NCBI GenBank assembly: GCA_036388555.1
Contig: DASVRP010000013.1
Span: 1 to 64,000, forward strand
Direction of reading: 5' to 3'
From: UBA4665 sp036388555
GTDB taxonomy: Bacteria > Patescibacteriota > Saccharimonadia > Saccharimonadales > UBA4665
DNA: 64,000 nucleotides
The first letter of the stretch is position 1. Each line of letters opens with the position of its first letter. The position numbers were made by a program, and so were the translations under genes. Shown piece by piece: positions 26,801 through 35,101 of the stretch. The notes below the pieces were generated by a model, which saw only the letters and a program-made list of their open reading frames with translations, ran no database searches and was not told the DNA's origin.

Positions 26801-29399
26801 ATCCTGAGGTTCCGATGACCCTGAAGTTCAATGTTACGACAGGGTTCGTACCACTCACGCCATCGTTGCCGCCAGGGATACTGCGGATGATGTCTATAGT
26901 ACCCGGCGTCGAAGTGTTGGTGCGCTGGGCAGTCGTGAATACGCCGCCCTCTGCTGTGCTGACATATTGCAACTGTGAGGCTGGATAATTTATGGCCGCC
27001 TGGACAGTCGTCAGGGCTGAAGGACTGTTAGCTTTGATGATTACCGACACCATGGCGTCCTTGGCGAAGGTACCAGTACTCGGAGTCATCGAGAAGGTGG
27101 CGTTGCCTGTCGGTGCGGTCGATGTCAGCGAATAGGTACTGCCGGCGACCGTGCCGAGGATATCAGTGTTGGTAGTGCCAGAGACGACGAAGGATTCAGT
27201 CTGATTGACGGAGAGCGAGGTGCTGCCCGATGAAGCCAGGACCTTGAATGACAGGGTCGCGATCGGGTTGTCACCGCTGACGCCCAGGGCTCCCGGCTGT
27301 ACGGAGCGTGCCAGGCGGATCTTGCCCGGTGTCGAAGTATCGGTCGCCGCGACAGTGGTAAAGATACCACCTTCAACGATGCCGGTGTACTGCAGTTTGG
27401 CAGGATCGAATTGGACTGATGACTGGACTGCATTGACCGGCGTCAGGGCGCTGTTCTCACGGACGGTAATATTGACTGTCGAGCCGACGGCAGCCGTACC
27501 GGATGCCGGGTTCAGTGACATCACCGCGTTGCCGGTCACCGGCGTCGTAGAGGTAATGGCGTAGCTTCCGACAGATGAACCGGCGCGGTCGAGTATATTA
27601 GTGCCGGTGCCGGAAGCGTCATAGACAGCGGATGTGGTGGCATATGACAGTGCTGCCGAGCCGGAGCTGCCGATGACCTTGAAGTTGATCGTAACGACGT
27701 TCTGCGTCCCAGTAACACCGGCGCTGCCGCCAGGGACACCGCGGATGATATCCACCAGACCTGCGGTCGCAGTGTTGGTGCGGGCTGCCGTCGTGAATAC
27801 ACCGCCTTCGGTCGTACTCATGTACATCAGTTGTGATGCAGGGTAATTGATAGCTGCCTGGACGGTGGTCATCGGGGCGGAGCTATTGGCCTTGATCGTG
27901 ACGGAGACCGTCGAGTCCTTGGCATATGAGCCGCTGCCTGGGGTCATTGAGAGCGTAGCGGTCGGAGCTGGAACCGGGGACGGTGGCGGAGGAGTCGGCG
28001 CTGGAGGATTGGTCGTCGAAGTGACGGTATAGGTCGCCCCTGTCGATGCCGTGCGGTTCAGGATATTGACTCCGGTGCCGGAGGCATCGAAGATAGCTGC
28101 AGCCGTATTGTACGTCAGAGCTGCCGAGCCGGAAGCGCCGATAACCTTGAAGTTGATCGTGACGACGGTGTTCGAGCCACTGACACCGGCACTGCCGCCT
28201 GGTACGCTGCGGATAATATCTATGACACCGGGGTTCGTACTATTGGTGCGCTGGGCAGTCGTGAACACCCCACCCTCAGTGGTGCTGACATATTGCAGCT
28301 GTGAGGCTGGATAATTTATGGCCGCCTGGACGGTAGTTAATGAGGCCGCGCTATCTGCCTTGACGACGACAGAGACGGTTGAGTTCTGGGCATACGAACC
28401 GCTGGACGGAGTCATCGATAACGTCGCGTTGCCGTTCGTCGGAGGCGCCGTCGAAGTGACAGTGAAGCTGGCGCCGGCTGAGTTCGTCCGGTCGAGCACG
28501 TTCGTACCTGACCCGGAGTTGTCGAACAACGCTGAAGCCGCAGCATATGTCAGCGCCGCGCTACCGGTGGTGCCGATAACCTTGAAATTCAGGGTAACGA
28601 CATTGTTGGTCCCGGTGACACCGGCGTTTCCACCTGGCACGCTACGGATGATATCGACAAGGCCTGCAGTTCCGGTGTTGGTGCGCTGGGCAGTCGTGAA
28701 CACCCCACCCTCAGTGGTGCTGACATATTGCAGCTGTGAGGCTGGATAGTTTATGGCCGCCTGGACGGTGGTCAACGATGCGGCACTGGTCGACTTGATG
28801 GTTACTGATACGGTGGCGTCCTTAGCATAGGAGCCGCTGGCCGGCGTCATGGAAAGCGTCGAGCCGCTGGTACCGGTGCTGCCGGCTACCGTGAAGGTGA
28901 TGCCGCTGACGGTCGCCAAAATGTCTGCGCTGTCAGTACTGCGGACGACGAACGAAGAGGCCCTGTCGAAGTTCAGGCTTGATGTACCTGAGCTCGCCAG
29001 GACCTTGAAGTTCAAAGTCACGATGTTGTTCGTACCGGTGGCTGGACTTCCCTGCGAAGCCCGGGCGACGCGGATGACACCGGGAGTGTTGGTGCTGGTA
29101 GCGGCTACCGTCGGGAAGGCCGTTCCTTCGGTCATGCTGACATACTGCAGCTGGGCGGCATCGTAGTTGATCGATGCCTGGACGCTGTTGACAGGGTCGG
29201 TGCCGCTGTCCTCACGGATGGTGACGGAAACCGTCGACCCGGGAGCTACGGAAGTCGACGTCGAAGTCATAGACAATGTCGCTCCAGTTGCGGCCTGGCT
29301 GGCCATGAGCAGCTTCACGCCGACCACACTTACCAGCAGAACCACAAAGATAGCTAAGCTTTTTTTAACGATATCCGTACGAGACTGGATCCACTTCAC
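23889..29399 (-). CDS. Primary scaffoldin: six cohesins, nine FnIII, C-terminal dockerin
   Basis: 1836 aa, GTG start. Signal segment 14-32, then LMASQAATGAT. Six cohesin domains at about 41-172, 180-315, 325-461, 481-617, 624-760 and 766-903. Cohesins 1 and 5 share one subtype (VNSVQASINYD, VNAVQSSVQFD); 2, 3, 4 and 6 share another (TTVQAAINYPASQL, VDIIRSVPGG). Nine fibronectin III domains (about 907-1775) form a stalk, six of them with a Cys pair that could make one disulfide each. The C-terminus is a dockerin with repeats ADLNCDRVVDIFD and GDIDQDGKVNVFD. Enzyme dockerins have AL/AA at positions 10-11, this one has IF/VF, suggesting it binds a different cohesin. The protein is exported and most likely non-catalytic. 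Confidence 0.92.
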   Translation of the reverse strand: MKWIQSRTDIVKKSLAIFVVLLVSVVGVKLLMASQAATGATLSMTSTSTSVAPGSTVSVTIREDSGTDPVNSVQASINYDAAQLQYVSMTEGTAFPTVAATSTNTPGVIRVARASQGSPATGTNNIVTLNFKVLASSGTSSLNFDRASSFVVRSTDSADILATVSGITFTVAGSTGTSGSTLSMTPASGSYAKDATVSVTIKSTSAASLTTVQAAINYPASQLQYVSTTEGGVFTTAQRTNTGTAGLVDIIRSVPGGNAGVTGTNNVVTLNFKVIGTTGSAALTYAAASALFDNSGSGTNVLDRTNSAGASFTVTSTAPPTNGNATLSMTPSSGSYAQNSTVSVVVKADSAASLTTVQAAINYPASQLQYVSTTEGGVFTTAQRTNSTNPGVIDIIRSVPGGSAGVSGSNTVVTINFKVIGASGSAALTYNTAAAIFDASGTGVNILNRTASTGATYTVTSTTNPPAPTPPPPSPVPAPTATLSMTPGSGSYAKDSTVSVTIKANSSAPMTTVQAAINYPASQLMYMSTTEGGVFTTAARTNTATAGLVDIIRGVPGGSAGVTGTQNVVTINFKVIGSSGSAALSYATTSAVYDASGTGTNILDRAGSSVGSYAITSTTPVTGNAVMSLNPASGTAAVGSTVNITVRENSALTPVNAVQSSVQFDPAKLQYTGIVEGGIFTTVAATDTSTPGKIRLARSVQPGALGVSGDNPIATLSFKVLASSGSTSLSVNQTESFVVSGTTNTDILGTVAGSTYSLTSTAPTGNATFSMTPSTGTFAKDAMVSVIIKANSPSALTTVQAAINYPASQLQYVSTAEGGVFTTAQRTNTSTPGTIDIIRSIPGGNDGVSGTNPVVTLNFRVIGTSGSAPLTYATASALYDDSGTGNNILDRNNSTAANYTISTASSTCTTNPTTPGTPARSASTYTTITLGWNASTAGSNCTLSGYHVFRNGTLVGDVTSGNTTFTDTGLNSGTSYNYTVQAFDTANHVSPISPAASLSSRVDDMAPTTPSGITAAAPNAVSVNLAWNPSTDFPNPGGVGVAGYRIYRNNAVTPTYTVTNGTSFTDSNVTPGTTYTYTVNAYDQLGNESSPSSIVSARTADVTPNCTTNPSAPSSLSAGAVSLSTITMSWSPSTAGSGCTLSTYRIFRGATLVGTTSSTTFQDSGLQADTTYSYTVRAVDTLGHEGPASNTLNARTAAQTPNCSTNPTAPGSLTSGAVSLSTANMTWLPSTAGGGCSLSGYRIYRSGTLVGTSTDINFQDAGLQPNTNYTYVVRAYDNLGHESANSNQISIRTASGTVTCTGTPTAPSSLTAGVIGQTSLDMSWSGSSASNGCTLAGYKVYRAGIFIGTANTTNFQDTGLNPNTNYTYTVRAYDTSGHESADSNILTARTAALPTSSCTGNPSAPSGLAVNSVTANTVEMAWGPSGAASNCSLAGYRIYRSNILVGTSITTNFQDVGLTPDTAYAYTVKAFDTLGHESAASNVLSTRTSVLVSVCGGNPSTPTGLTGGALGLTTLDLSWTASNPANACTLAGYKIYRNAVFVGSSLTPNFQDTGLQTNTSYTYTVEAYDTNGNVSALSTPRTLTTATDTVAPVAPATVTAVAVSAGQVNLTWVGATDNVGVTNYRIYRNGSQIATSVGTARSFSDTQVVANTNYTYAVSAIDAAGNVSAQTTATPNPVRTPTTADTSAPTVPSNLRVLAVSTTSASIAWNASTDNVGIAGYHVYRAGIYIGDSVTTGYSDTGLTPDTAYSYTVKAFDVAGNTSAATSALSVRTIALPSCIVADLNCDRVVDIFDLSIMMSHWNEINVPVIFGDIDQDGKVNVFDLSTLLSHYGDRA
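28243..28334 (-). repeat. Cohesin-coding repeat, copy A
   Basis: 92 bp within cohesin 3 that match 28678-28769 in cohesin 2 with a single difference, while flanking sequence has diverged. A third, less similar copy is at 26917-27008 in cohesin 6. This pattern points to gene conversion between cohesin modules. Confidence 0.85.
28678..28769 (-). repeat. Cohesin-coding repeat, copy B
   Basis: Partner of 28243-28334, offset by 435 bp, which is exactly 145 codons or one cohesin module. Confidence 0.85.
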
Positions 29400-29496
29400 T
29401 TTTTGTCCACACGTTGTTACTTGATTTGCCTCTAATTATGCTTAAGCTTCTTCAGATAGCAAGTACTTTTTTTGCGTAACAGAGGTGGAATCACTG

Positions 29497-31746
29497 TTAA
29501 TCGACGCGGGCATCCTGCGTCAGCAGGCGGGCGCGCATCTCATTGAAGCGCTTCTGTTGCTCGGCAGCGACTTCTTCGGCAGTCTTGGTCCGTGCACCGG
29601 CAGCCGTCTTGGCGTCCGCAGGCTTTCCCTCGCCGCCCTTGCTGTTCTGCCCGCCGCCACTGATGACGTTGACGACCGGGATGATGATCGGGCTGCGCTG
29701 CGTGTTCTCAAACAGGTAGTGCGTCACATGGTCCTTGATCTCAGCCTTGAAGCGGTCGAGGTCAACACGTTTGAAGCGCTGCTGGACGGCCCGTTTGAGT
29801 TCGATGCGCAGGCCGTTCATGAGGTCCTCGTTGTCGCGCATGTAGATGAAGCCTCGGCTGATGATGTCCGGACTGGTCATCAGGCTGCCGGTGCGCTTGT
29901 CGACGGTCAGGACGATCGCTACCAGGCCTTCTTCGGCCAGCAGGACGCGATCCTTGATGACGACGTTGCTGACGATGGCGCCGGTCTGATCGACCAGGAT
30001 AGTACCGTGCGGTACCTCGCCGTCGACGACAAGCTTGTCGCCTGTCAGCGCGATAATCTGTCCGTTCTCAGCATTGACCGTATTGGCGCGCGGTATGCCC
30101 TGCTCTATCGCCAAGTCGATGTGGCGCTGCTTGGAGCGGTAGGCGCCGTAAATCGGGATGAAGAACCTTGGCTTGGTCATCTGTATCATGTCGGCGTATT
30201 CGTCGCGGCTGGCGTGTCCCGAGACGTGCAGCGGCCCGATGTTGTCCAGGTCATGATGACGATGCTCAAAGACGTGGACGCCCTTGCGCACCAGGCCATC
30301 GACCATCTGGCCGATCAGCGCGTCGTTGCCGGATTCAGGGATCGGCGTACTTGACAGGACAACGGTGTCCTGTTCCTTGAGCTTGATATGGCGGTGTTCG
30401 CCGCCGGCCATACGCTGCAGTGCTGAACTCGGTTCGCCCTGCGAACCGGTACACACGACGACGACTTCGGTATCCTTCATCGTCGGGACGCTGGCGATCG
30501 GCACGAACGTACCCTTCGGCACCTTCATGAAGCCGTGGCGGATAGCCATCTCGAGCGTACTGACCATGCTGCGGCCGTCCATGGCGACCTTGCGGTTGTT
30601 GGCGACGGCAGCGTTGACGATCATCTGTACGCGGTTCATGTTCGTCGAGAACAGTCCGCAGAAGATGCGGCCGGGGGCGTTGCTTATGATGTCGATGAAT
30701 GTCTGCTCGATAGTCGATTCGCTCGGCGTGCGGCCGGGGCGTTCGACGGTCGTGCTCTCGCTGAGCAGTGCCAGTACGCCCTCGTTGCCAAGCTCGGTCA
30801 GGCGTTCGTAATCGCTGCGCTCGTGGTCCAGCGGGCTGGGGTCAAAGCGGAAGTCTCCGGTGTTGATGATACGACCGACCGGTGTATCGAGGACGATACA
30901 GGTCGATCCCGGGATGGAGTGCGTGATGCGCACCAGCTCGACGAAGAATTCGCCGACTTTAAGCTTCTCATGGGTATTCTCATTCATGGTGATGGTCTTG
31001 AGTTCGAAACCGTCGGGCATCGGCAGTCCGAAATTGGCGAAAATTTCCTCGACACGGCCGATAGTGAACTTGGATCCGTAGATCGGTGCCGGGAACTTCG
31101 GCACGATGTGCGGCAGGCCGCCGATATGGTCGAGGTGGCCGTGGGTGATGATATAGCCGCGCAACTTGTGGCGGATCTGTTCCATGTACGCCGTGTCGGC
31201 GATACCGTAGTTGATACCGGGCAGGTCGACGCCGAGGTCGTTGCCGCAGTCCAGGATTACCGCGTCATTGATGTATTCGACGAGGATCATGTTCTTCGAT
31301 CCGCCGCCGTCCATGCCGCCGAGGCCGATGATCTTCAGGCGCGGGCGGTCATCGATGACGTTGGCCCTGCGAGGTTGGCCTTCGACGTTTGCCGATTGGT
31401 ACTGGTTGGCTATCTTCTGGGCGTCCATCTGGGTCCGTTTCTGGGCCCGGACTGCGGCGCCGCGGCTGGCACCGGATGATCCGCCGCCGTTTCCGCCGCC
31501 ACCATTGCCACCGCCGTTACCACGGCCGCCGCGCCGGTTCTCGCCGCCGCCGTTGCCACCACCTCCACCGCGGGAGCCACGGCCGCGTCCGCCGCCAGTG
31601 CCGCCTTCAGCGCTGCTCGCGCGTCTCGGCGGGCGCGGCGGCCGGTCACCCCGGGGAGCGCCCTGTGCTGCCGGCGCGCTGCCGTCAGGTGCTGGAGCTT
31701 TGTCAGGTACTGGGTTAGTATTGTTGTTCTGTTCTTCTGGATTCAT
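29497..31746 (-). CDS. rnj: Ribonuclease J with long RGG-rich N-terminal extension
   Basis: 749 aa. Residues 1-135 are a low-complexity Gly/Arg/Asn/Pro extension (repeated GGNGGG and RGG-like phrases), much longer than in typical RNase J. The metallo-beta-lactamase core follows with zinc motif THGHLDHIGG, then the beta-CASP domain and a C-terminal domain (RSPIIIPVVNVISGGGQN). RNase J is a 5'-3' exonuclease and endonuclease of mRNA decay and rRNA maturation. The extension may bind RNA or drive condensation. It is next to the UDG-pnp group but separated from the scaffoldin cluster by about 100 bp. Confidence 0.93.
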   Translation of the reverse strand: MNPEEQNNNTNPVPDKAPAPDGSAPAAQGAPRGDRPPRPPRRASSAEGGTGGGRGRGSRGGGGGNGGGENRRGGRGNGGGNGGGGNGGGSSGASRGAAVRAQKRTQMDAQKIANQYQSANVEGQPRRANVIDDRPRLKIIGLGGMDGGGSKNMILVEYINDAVILDCGNDLGVDLPGINYGIADTAYMEQIRHKLRGYIITHGHLDHIGGLPHIVPKFPAPIYGSKFTIGRVEEIFANFGLPMPDGFELKTITMNENTHEKLKVGEFFVELVRITHSIPGSTCIVLDTPVGRIINTGDFRFDPSPLDHERSDYERLTELGNEGVLALLSESTTVERPGRTPSESTIEQTFIDIISNAPGRIFCGLFSTNMNRVQMIVNAAVANNRKVAMDGRSMVSTLEMAIRHGFMKVPKGTFVPIASVPTMKDTEVVVVCTGSQGEPSSALQRMAGGEHRHIKLKEQDTVVLSSTPIPESGNDALIGQMVDGLVRKGVHVFEHRHHDLDNIGPLHVSGHASRDEYADMIQMTKPRFFIPIYGAYRSKQRHIDLAIEQGIPRANTVNAENGQIIALTGDKLVVDGEVPHGTILVDQTGAIVSNVVIKDRVLLAEEGLVAIVLTVDKRTGSLMTSPDIISRGFIYMRDNEDLMNGLRIELKRAVQQRFKRVDLDRFKAEIKDHVTHYLFENTQRSPIIIPVVNVISGGGQNSKGGEGKPADAKTAAGARTKTAEEVAAEQQKRFNEMRARLLTQDARVD

Positions 31747-31763
31747 AGAATCTCCTTTTGCAG

Positions 31764-32378
31764 TTAATTGGATGTAATTTTCGTTAGTATTGCAGGTATC
31801 TGGCTGAAGTCGTCCATAAGTGTCTGCCGCATGCCGCCATTATAGAGGGCGGCTGCGGGATGGTAGAGCGGCAGGATGACAACTTCCAGTACCTGGTTCG
31901 GGTCAGCACGGAACGCCAATCTGATGCGTTTCGGCTGCCCGTGGTCCTTACTGATTTGTAAGTCCGGCAGGAAACAATTGCTGCTGTGACGTCCAAGCGT
32001 CACGAGCACTTTCGGTGCAATAATTTCCAGCTGGGCCTGCAAATAGGGCAAGAAGGCCTTCTTTTCTGCTGGCAACGGGTCGCGGTTATCGGGCGGGCGG
32101 TATTTCACGATGTTCGTGATGTATATATCATCTCGCACCAGGCTCACAGATGCCAACATTTCATCAAGGAATCTGCCGCTGGCCCCGACGAACGGCTTGC
32201 CCTTCAGGTCCTCCTGCTTGCCCGGAGCCTCGCCGATGAAGACGATATCGGCATCGGGGTTGCCTGAGCCGAGTACTAACTGGGTGGCCGATGCCGCCAG
32301 CTCCGGCGTCACCTTTTCGGCGATGATGCGGGCGGCGATAGCGTCGAGCTGTTGCTGTTTACTGTCAGCCATCGGCAC
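31764..32378 (-). CDS. Family 4-type uracil-DNA glycosylase lacking iron-sulfur cysteines
   Basis: 204 aa. Motifs match family 4/5 UDGs: VFIGEAPGKQEDLKGKPFVG, ITNIVKYRPPDNRDP and LPLYHPAAAL. It should remove uracil from DNA. The four Cys that hold the 4Fe-4S cluster in family 4 enzymes are absent: no CxxC at the N-terminus, NVVKCRPP is NIVKYRPP, and the fourth Cys position (AACG in relatives) has no Cys. Only one Cys remains (SSNCF). The start (32378 or 32372) overlaps the neighbouring membrane protein gene. Confidence 0.82.
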   Translation of the reverse strand: MPMADSKQQQLDAIAARIIAEKVTPELAASATQLVLGSGNPDADIVFIGEAPGKQEDLKGKPFVGASGRFLDEMLASVSLVRDDIYITNIVKYRPPDNRDPLPAEKKAFLPYLQAQLEIIAPKVLVTLGRHSSNCFLPDLQISKDHGQPKRIRLAFRADPNQVLEVVILPLYHPAAALYNGGMRQTLMDDFSQIPAILTKITSN

Positions 32379-32577
32379 GTGACACTTTCATTCCCAGTCT
32401 GACGAGGTTCTGGATGACGCCGATGAGCAGCACGAACGCCAGGAAGTAATCGAGCGGGTTGCCCTTGTCGATCGCCCAGGTCAGGAACAGGTAGCCGAGG
32501 GCCGATTCAGCCAATGCGAAGCTGAGTAATCCGGCTTTCGTCTGGTGCCATCGCTGAACTGTTTTTATCAGATTCAT
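32365..32577 (-). CDS. Small two-span membrane protein
   Basis: 70 aa with two hydrophobic helices (LLSFALAESALGYLFLTWAI and YFLAFVLLIGVIQNLV) and a basic C-terminus. Its end overlaps the UDG start by 14 bp. Function unknown; probably co-transcribed with pnp and the UDG. Confidence 0.6.
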   Translation of the reverse strand: MNLIKTVQRWHQTKAGLLSFALAESALGYLFLTWAIDKGNPLDYFLAFVLLIGVIQNLVRLGMKVSRADG

Positions 32578-32585
32578 ATGTCCGG

Positions 32586-32792
32586 CTATTTTTTACGTCT
32601 TAATGTTATGAGCTTTACTATCAGCGCGATGATGAATATATAGAACGCGGCTATATATAATCCTTTCGGAAATCCGCCGGTCGTGGACCGTTCATATCCG
32701 CCCATGGAGCCGATGCCGAGCATTATTCCGAAAGTGAGCAATAAGAACCGCTCAGACACTGAGCCGAGATATATCCGCAAACCCTCGCTCAT
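32586..32792 (-). CDS. Small two-span membrane protein
   Basis: 68 aa, two hydrophobic helices (FLLLTFGIMLGIGSMGG and YIAAFYIFIIALIVKLI) and the C-terminal cluster LRRKK. It starts 2 bp after the pnp stop codon. Function unknown. Confidence 0.6.
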   Translation of the reverse strand: MSEGLRIYLGSVSERFLLLTFGIMLGIGSMGGYERSTTGGFPKGLYIAAFYIFIIALIVKLITLRRKK

Positions 32793-32794
32793 GG

Positions 32795-34957
32795 CTAGGC
32801 GTTGCCTTCCAATTCTTTGCGGGCGGCCTTCATGCTCAGTTTGAGCCGGCCGCGGTCGTCGATTTCCATCAGTTTGACGTCGACGTGGTCACCTTCCTTG
32901 AGGACGTCGCTGGTGCGTTCGACGCGTTCGTCTGAAATTTCCGACACATGGACCAGGCCGTCCTTGCCCGGCATGATCTGGACGAAGGCACCGAAGTCGA
33001 GTACGCTGACGACCGGTTTGTTCTTATAGATCATACCTACTTCCGGCTCGGCGACGATGCTGTTGATCCAGTCGATGGCGGCCTGGATGCTGGCTCCGTC
33101 GGGGCTGGCGATCATGACCGTACCGTCATCCTTGATGTCGATCTCGGCGCCGGTCTCAGCGGTGATCTTCTGGATAACCTCCCCACCCTTGCCGATGACT
33201 TCGCGGATCTTATCAGGGTTGATGTGGATACTCTCGACGCGCGGTGCGTACGGGCTGAGTTCCTTCCGGTGCGTCGGCATGACGGAAATCATATGCTCCA
33301 GGATGTGTGCCCGGCCGGCCTTGCCCTGTTCGAGGGCTTTGGCAAGCACTTCGACCGGCAGGCCATGGACCTTCATGTCCATCTGCAGTGCGGTGATGCC
33401 TTCGGTCGTACCGGTGACCTTGAAGTCCATGTCGCCGGCGAAATCCTCGGCGTCAGCGATATCGCTCAGGATATACGGCGTCGAGCCGTCCATCATCAGC
33501 CCCATGGCGATGCCTGAGACTGGACGCTTCAGGGGTACTCCGGCGTCCATCAGAGCCAAACAGCTACTGCAGGTGGCGGCCATGCTGGTCGAACCGTTCT
33601 GTGACATGATCTCGGTGACGGCACGGATGGTATACGGGAATTCAGCCTCTGTCGGCAACACTGCCGTAAGGGCGCGCTCCGCCAGATAACCATGTCCGAT
33701 CTCACGGCGCCCCGGGGAACCCAGCCGCTTGACCTCACCGACGGTCCAGCCCGGCGCATTGTAATGGTGCAGGTAGCGGCGCTCACCGTTGCGCTCCATG
33801 GTGTCGACCAGCTGGGCATAGCTCAGCGGTGCCAGGGTGACGATGTTGAGGGCCTGGGTCAGGCCGCGGGTGAACAGGCTTGAGCCGTGGGCCCGGGGCA
33901 GCAGTCCGACCTCTGAGCTGAGAGGACGGATCTCGGTCAGTTTGCGTCCATCCGGACGGGTCTGGTCCTTGATGATACCGGCGCGTACGTCCTTATGCAG
34001 CGCAGCCGTGAAAGCTTCATCATACTCGCCCTTAAGCTTGGCAAAGTCATCTTCGCCGACTTCTGATCTGAAGTGCTCGATGGTCTGCTCACGCAGCGTC
34101 TTTACCAGTTCGTTGCGCTCCGGATACGGCTTTCGCAGGTCTTCGCCAAGTTTCTCAGCGACATATTCGGTGACAGCTGTCTGGATGTCTGCGTCTGGCA
34201 GGACCAGTTCGTATTCCTGCTTGGTGACGCCGACTTTCTCGGCGAGTTCCTTCTGCAGTGCGATTGCCGGTTGCATGGCATCAGCAGCGAAGGCGAGGGC
34301 TTCGACGATCTTTGCTTCGGTGACTTCCGAAGCGCCGGCTTCGACCATCATGATGCCGTCGCTGGTGCCGGCGACGACCAGGTCGAGGGCGCCTTCGTTC
34401 AGCTGTTCTGGAGTGGTAAAGGCCTGCAGCTTGCCATCAACGATGCCGACACGCAGTCCGGCAACCGGGCCGTCGAACGGTGCCCCGGTCAGCATAAATG
34501 CTGCGCTGAGGGCGATCATGGCGATCATATCCGGGCGGAAGGCAGGGTCCATGCTGAGCACGGTCGCGACGCCCTGTACCTCGTTGCGGTAGCCCTTCGG
34601 CCATAGCGGACGGATAGGACGGTCGATCAGACGGCCGATCAGGATGGCGTCGTCGCTCGGGCGGCCTTCGCGCTTGATGAAGCGTGACCCGCTGATCTTG
34701 CCGGCGGCGTAGAACTTCTCTTCATAATCAATGCTCAGCGGGAAATAATCCATCCCCTGCACCGTCTTTGGGCTGACCATGGCAGTACCGAGGACGACAG
34801 TATCGCCGTAGTGGGCGATGACCGAAGCCGTCGAGCGGAAACCGACTCGGCCGACTTCCAGCGACAATGTCTTGCCGCAGAATTCTGTCTCTACTTTTAT
34901 TATTTGTTTGCCCATCGGGTTCGTCTGGGGGTTCGTCTTTGGAGTTGTCGTACTCAT
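32795..34957 (-). CDS. pnp: Polyribonucleotide nucleotidyltransferase
   Basis: 720 aa. Two RNase PH domains (about 20-150 and 325-555) flank a helical domain; KH (about 565-625: INPDKIREVIGKGGEVI) and S1 (about 633-705: PGKDGLVHVSEISDERV) domains follow. PNPase degrades RNA 3'-5' with phosphate and can add tails. It lies downstream of rpsO, the standard order, with a structured leader between the two. The N-terminal Thr/Pro/Asn-rich stretch (about 1-18) precedes the usual start IIKVETEFCGKTL. Confidence 0.96.
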   Translation of the reverse strand: MSTTTPKTNPQTNPMGKQIIKVETEFCGKTLSLEVGRVGFRSTASVIAHYGDTVVLGTAMVSPKTVQGMDYFPLSIDYEEKFYAAGKISGSRFIKREGRPSDDAILIGRLIDRPIRPLWPKGYRNEVQGVATVLSMDPAFRPDMIAMIALSAAFMLTGAPFDGPVAGLRVGIVDGKLQAFTTPEQLNEGALDLVVAGTSDGIMMVEAGASEVTEAKIVEALAFAADAMQPAIALQKELAEKVGVTKQEYELVLPDADIQTAVTEYVAEKLGEDLRKPYPERNELVKTLREQTIEHFRSEVGEDDFAKLKGEYDEAFTAALHKDVRAGIIKDQTRPDGRKLTEIRPLSSEVGLLPRAHGSSLFTRGLTQALNIVTLAPLSYAQLVDTMERNGERRYLHHYNAPGWTVGEVKRLGSPGRREIGHGYLAERALTAVLPTEAEFPYTIRAVTEIMSQNGSTSMAATCSSCLALMDAGVPLKRPVSGIAMGLMMDGSTPYILSDIADAEDFAGDMDFKVTGTTEGITALQMDMKVHGLPVEVLAKALEQGKAGRAHILEHMISVMPTHRKELSPYAPRVESIHINPDKIREVIGKGGEVIQKITAETGAEIDIKDDGTVMIASPDGASIQAAIDWINSIVAEPEVGMIYKNKPVVSVLDFGAFVQIMPGKDGLVHVSEISDERVERTSDVLKEGDHVDVKLMEIDDRGRLKLSMKAARKELEGNA

Positions 34958-35014
34958 TCGTACCTCTTCTTTCTAGCTAAGGATGTCGGTTGCAGGGTCC
35001 AAATATACGCGTTC

Positions 35015-35099
35015 GCTTGTGCGTCATAGGTGTATCGACGCGGTATATCTGTAGCTCTGCAGCTGACGGAAGCACTCAGCCCTTTTAATGTGCACAAGC
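35015..35099 (-). promoter_or_regulatory. Structured pnp leader, three-way junction
   Basis: In the transcript between rpsO and pnp, GCTTGT pairs with ACAAGC to close a junction. Inside are GCTGA/TCAGC with a 9-nt loop and GCGTC-ATA/TAT-GACGC with a CACC loop, the latter stacked directly on the closing stem. E. coli pnp is autoregulated through a leader stem processed by RNase III; this may be an analogue. No known riboswitch consensus is recognised. Confidence 0.5.
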
Positions 35100-35101
35100 T
35101 C

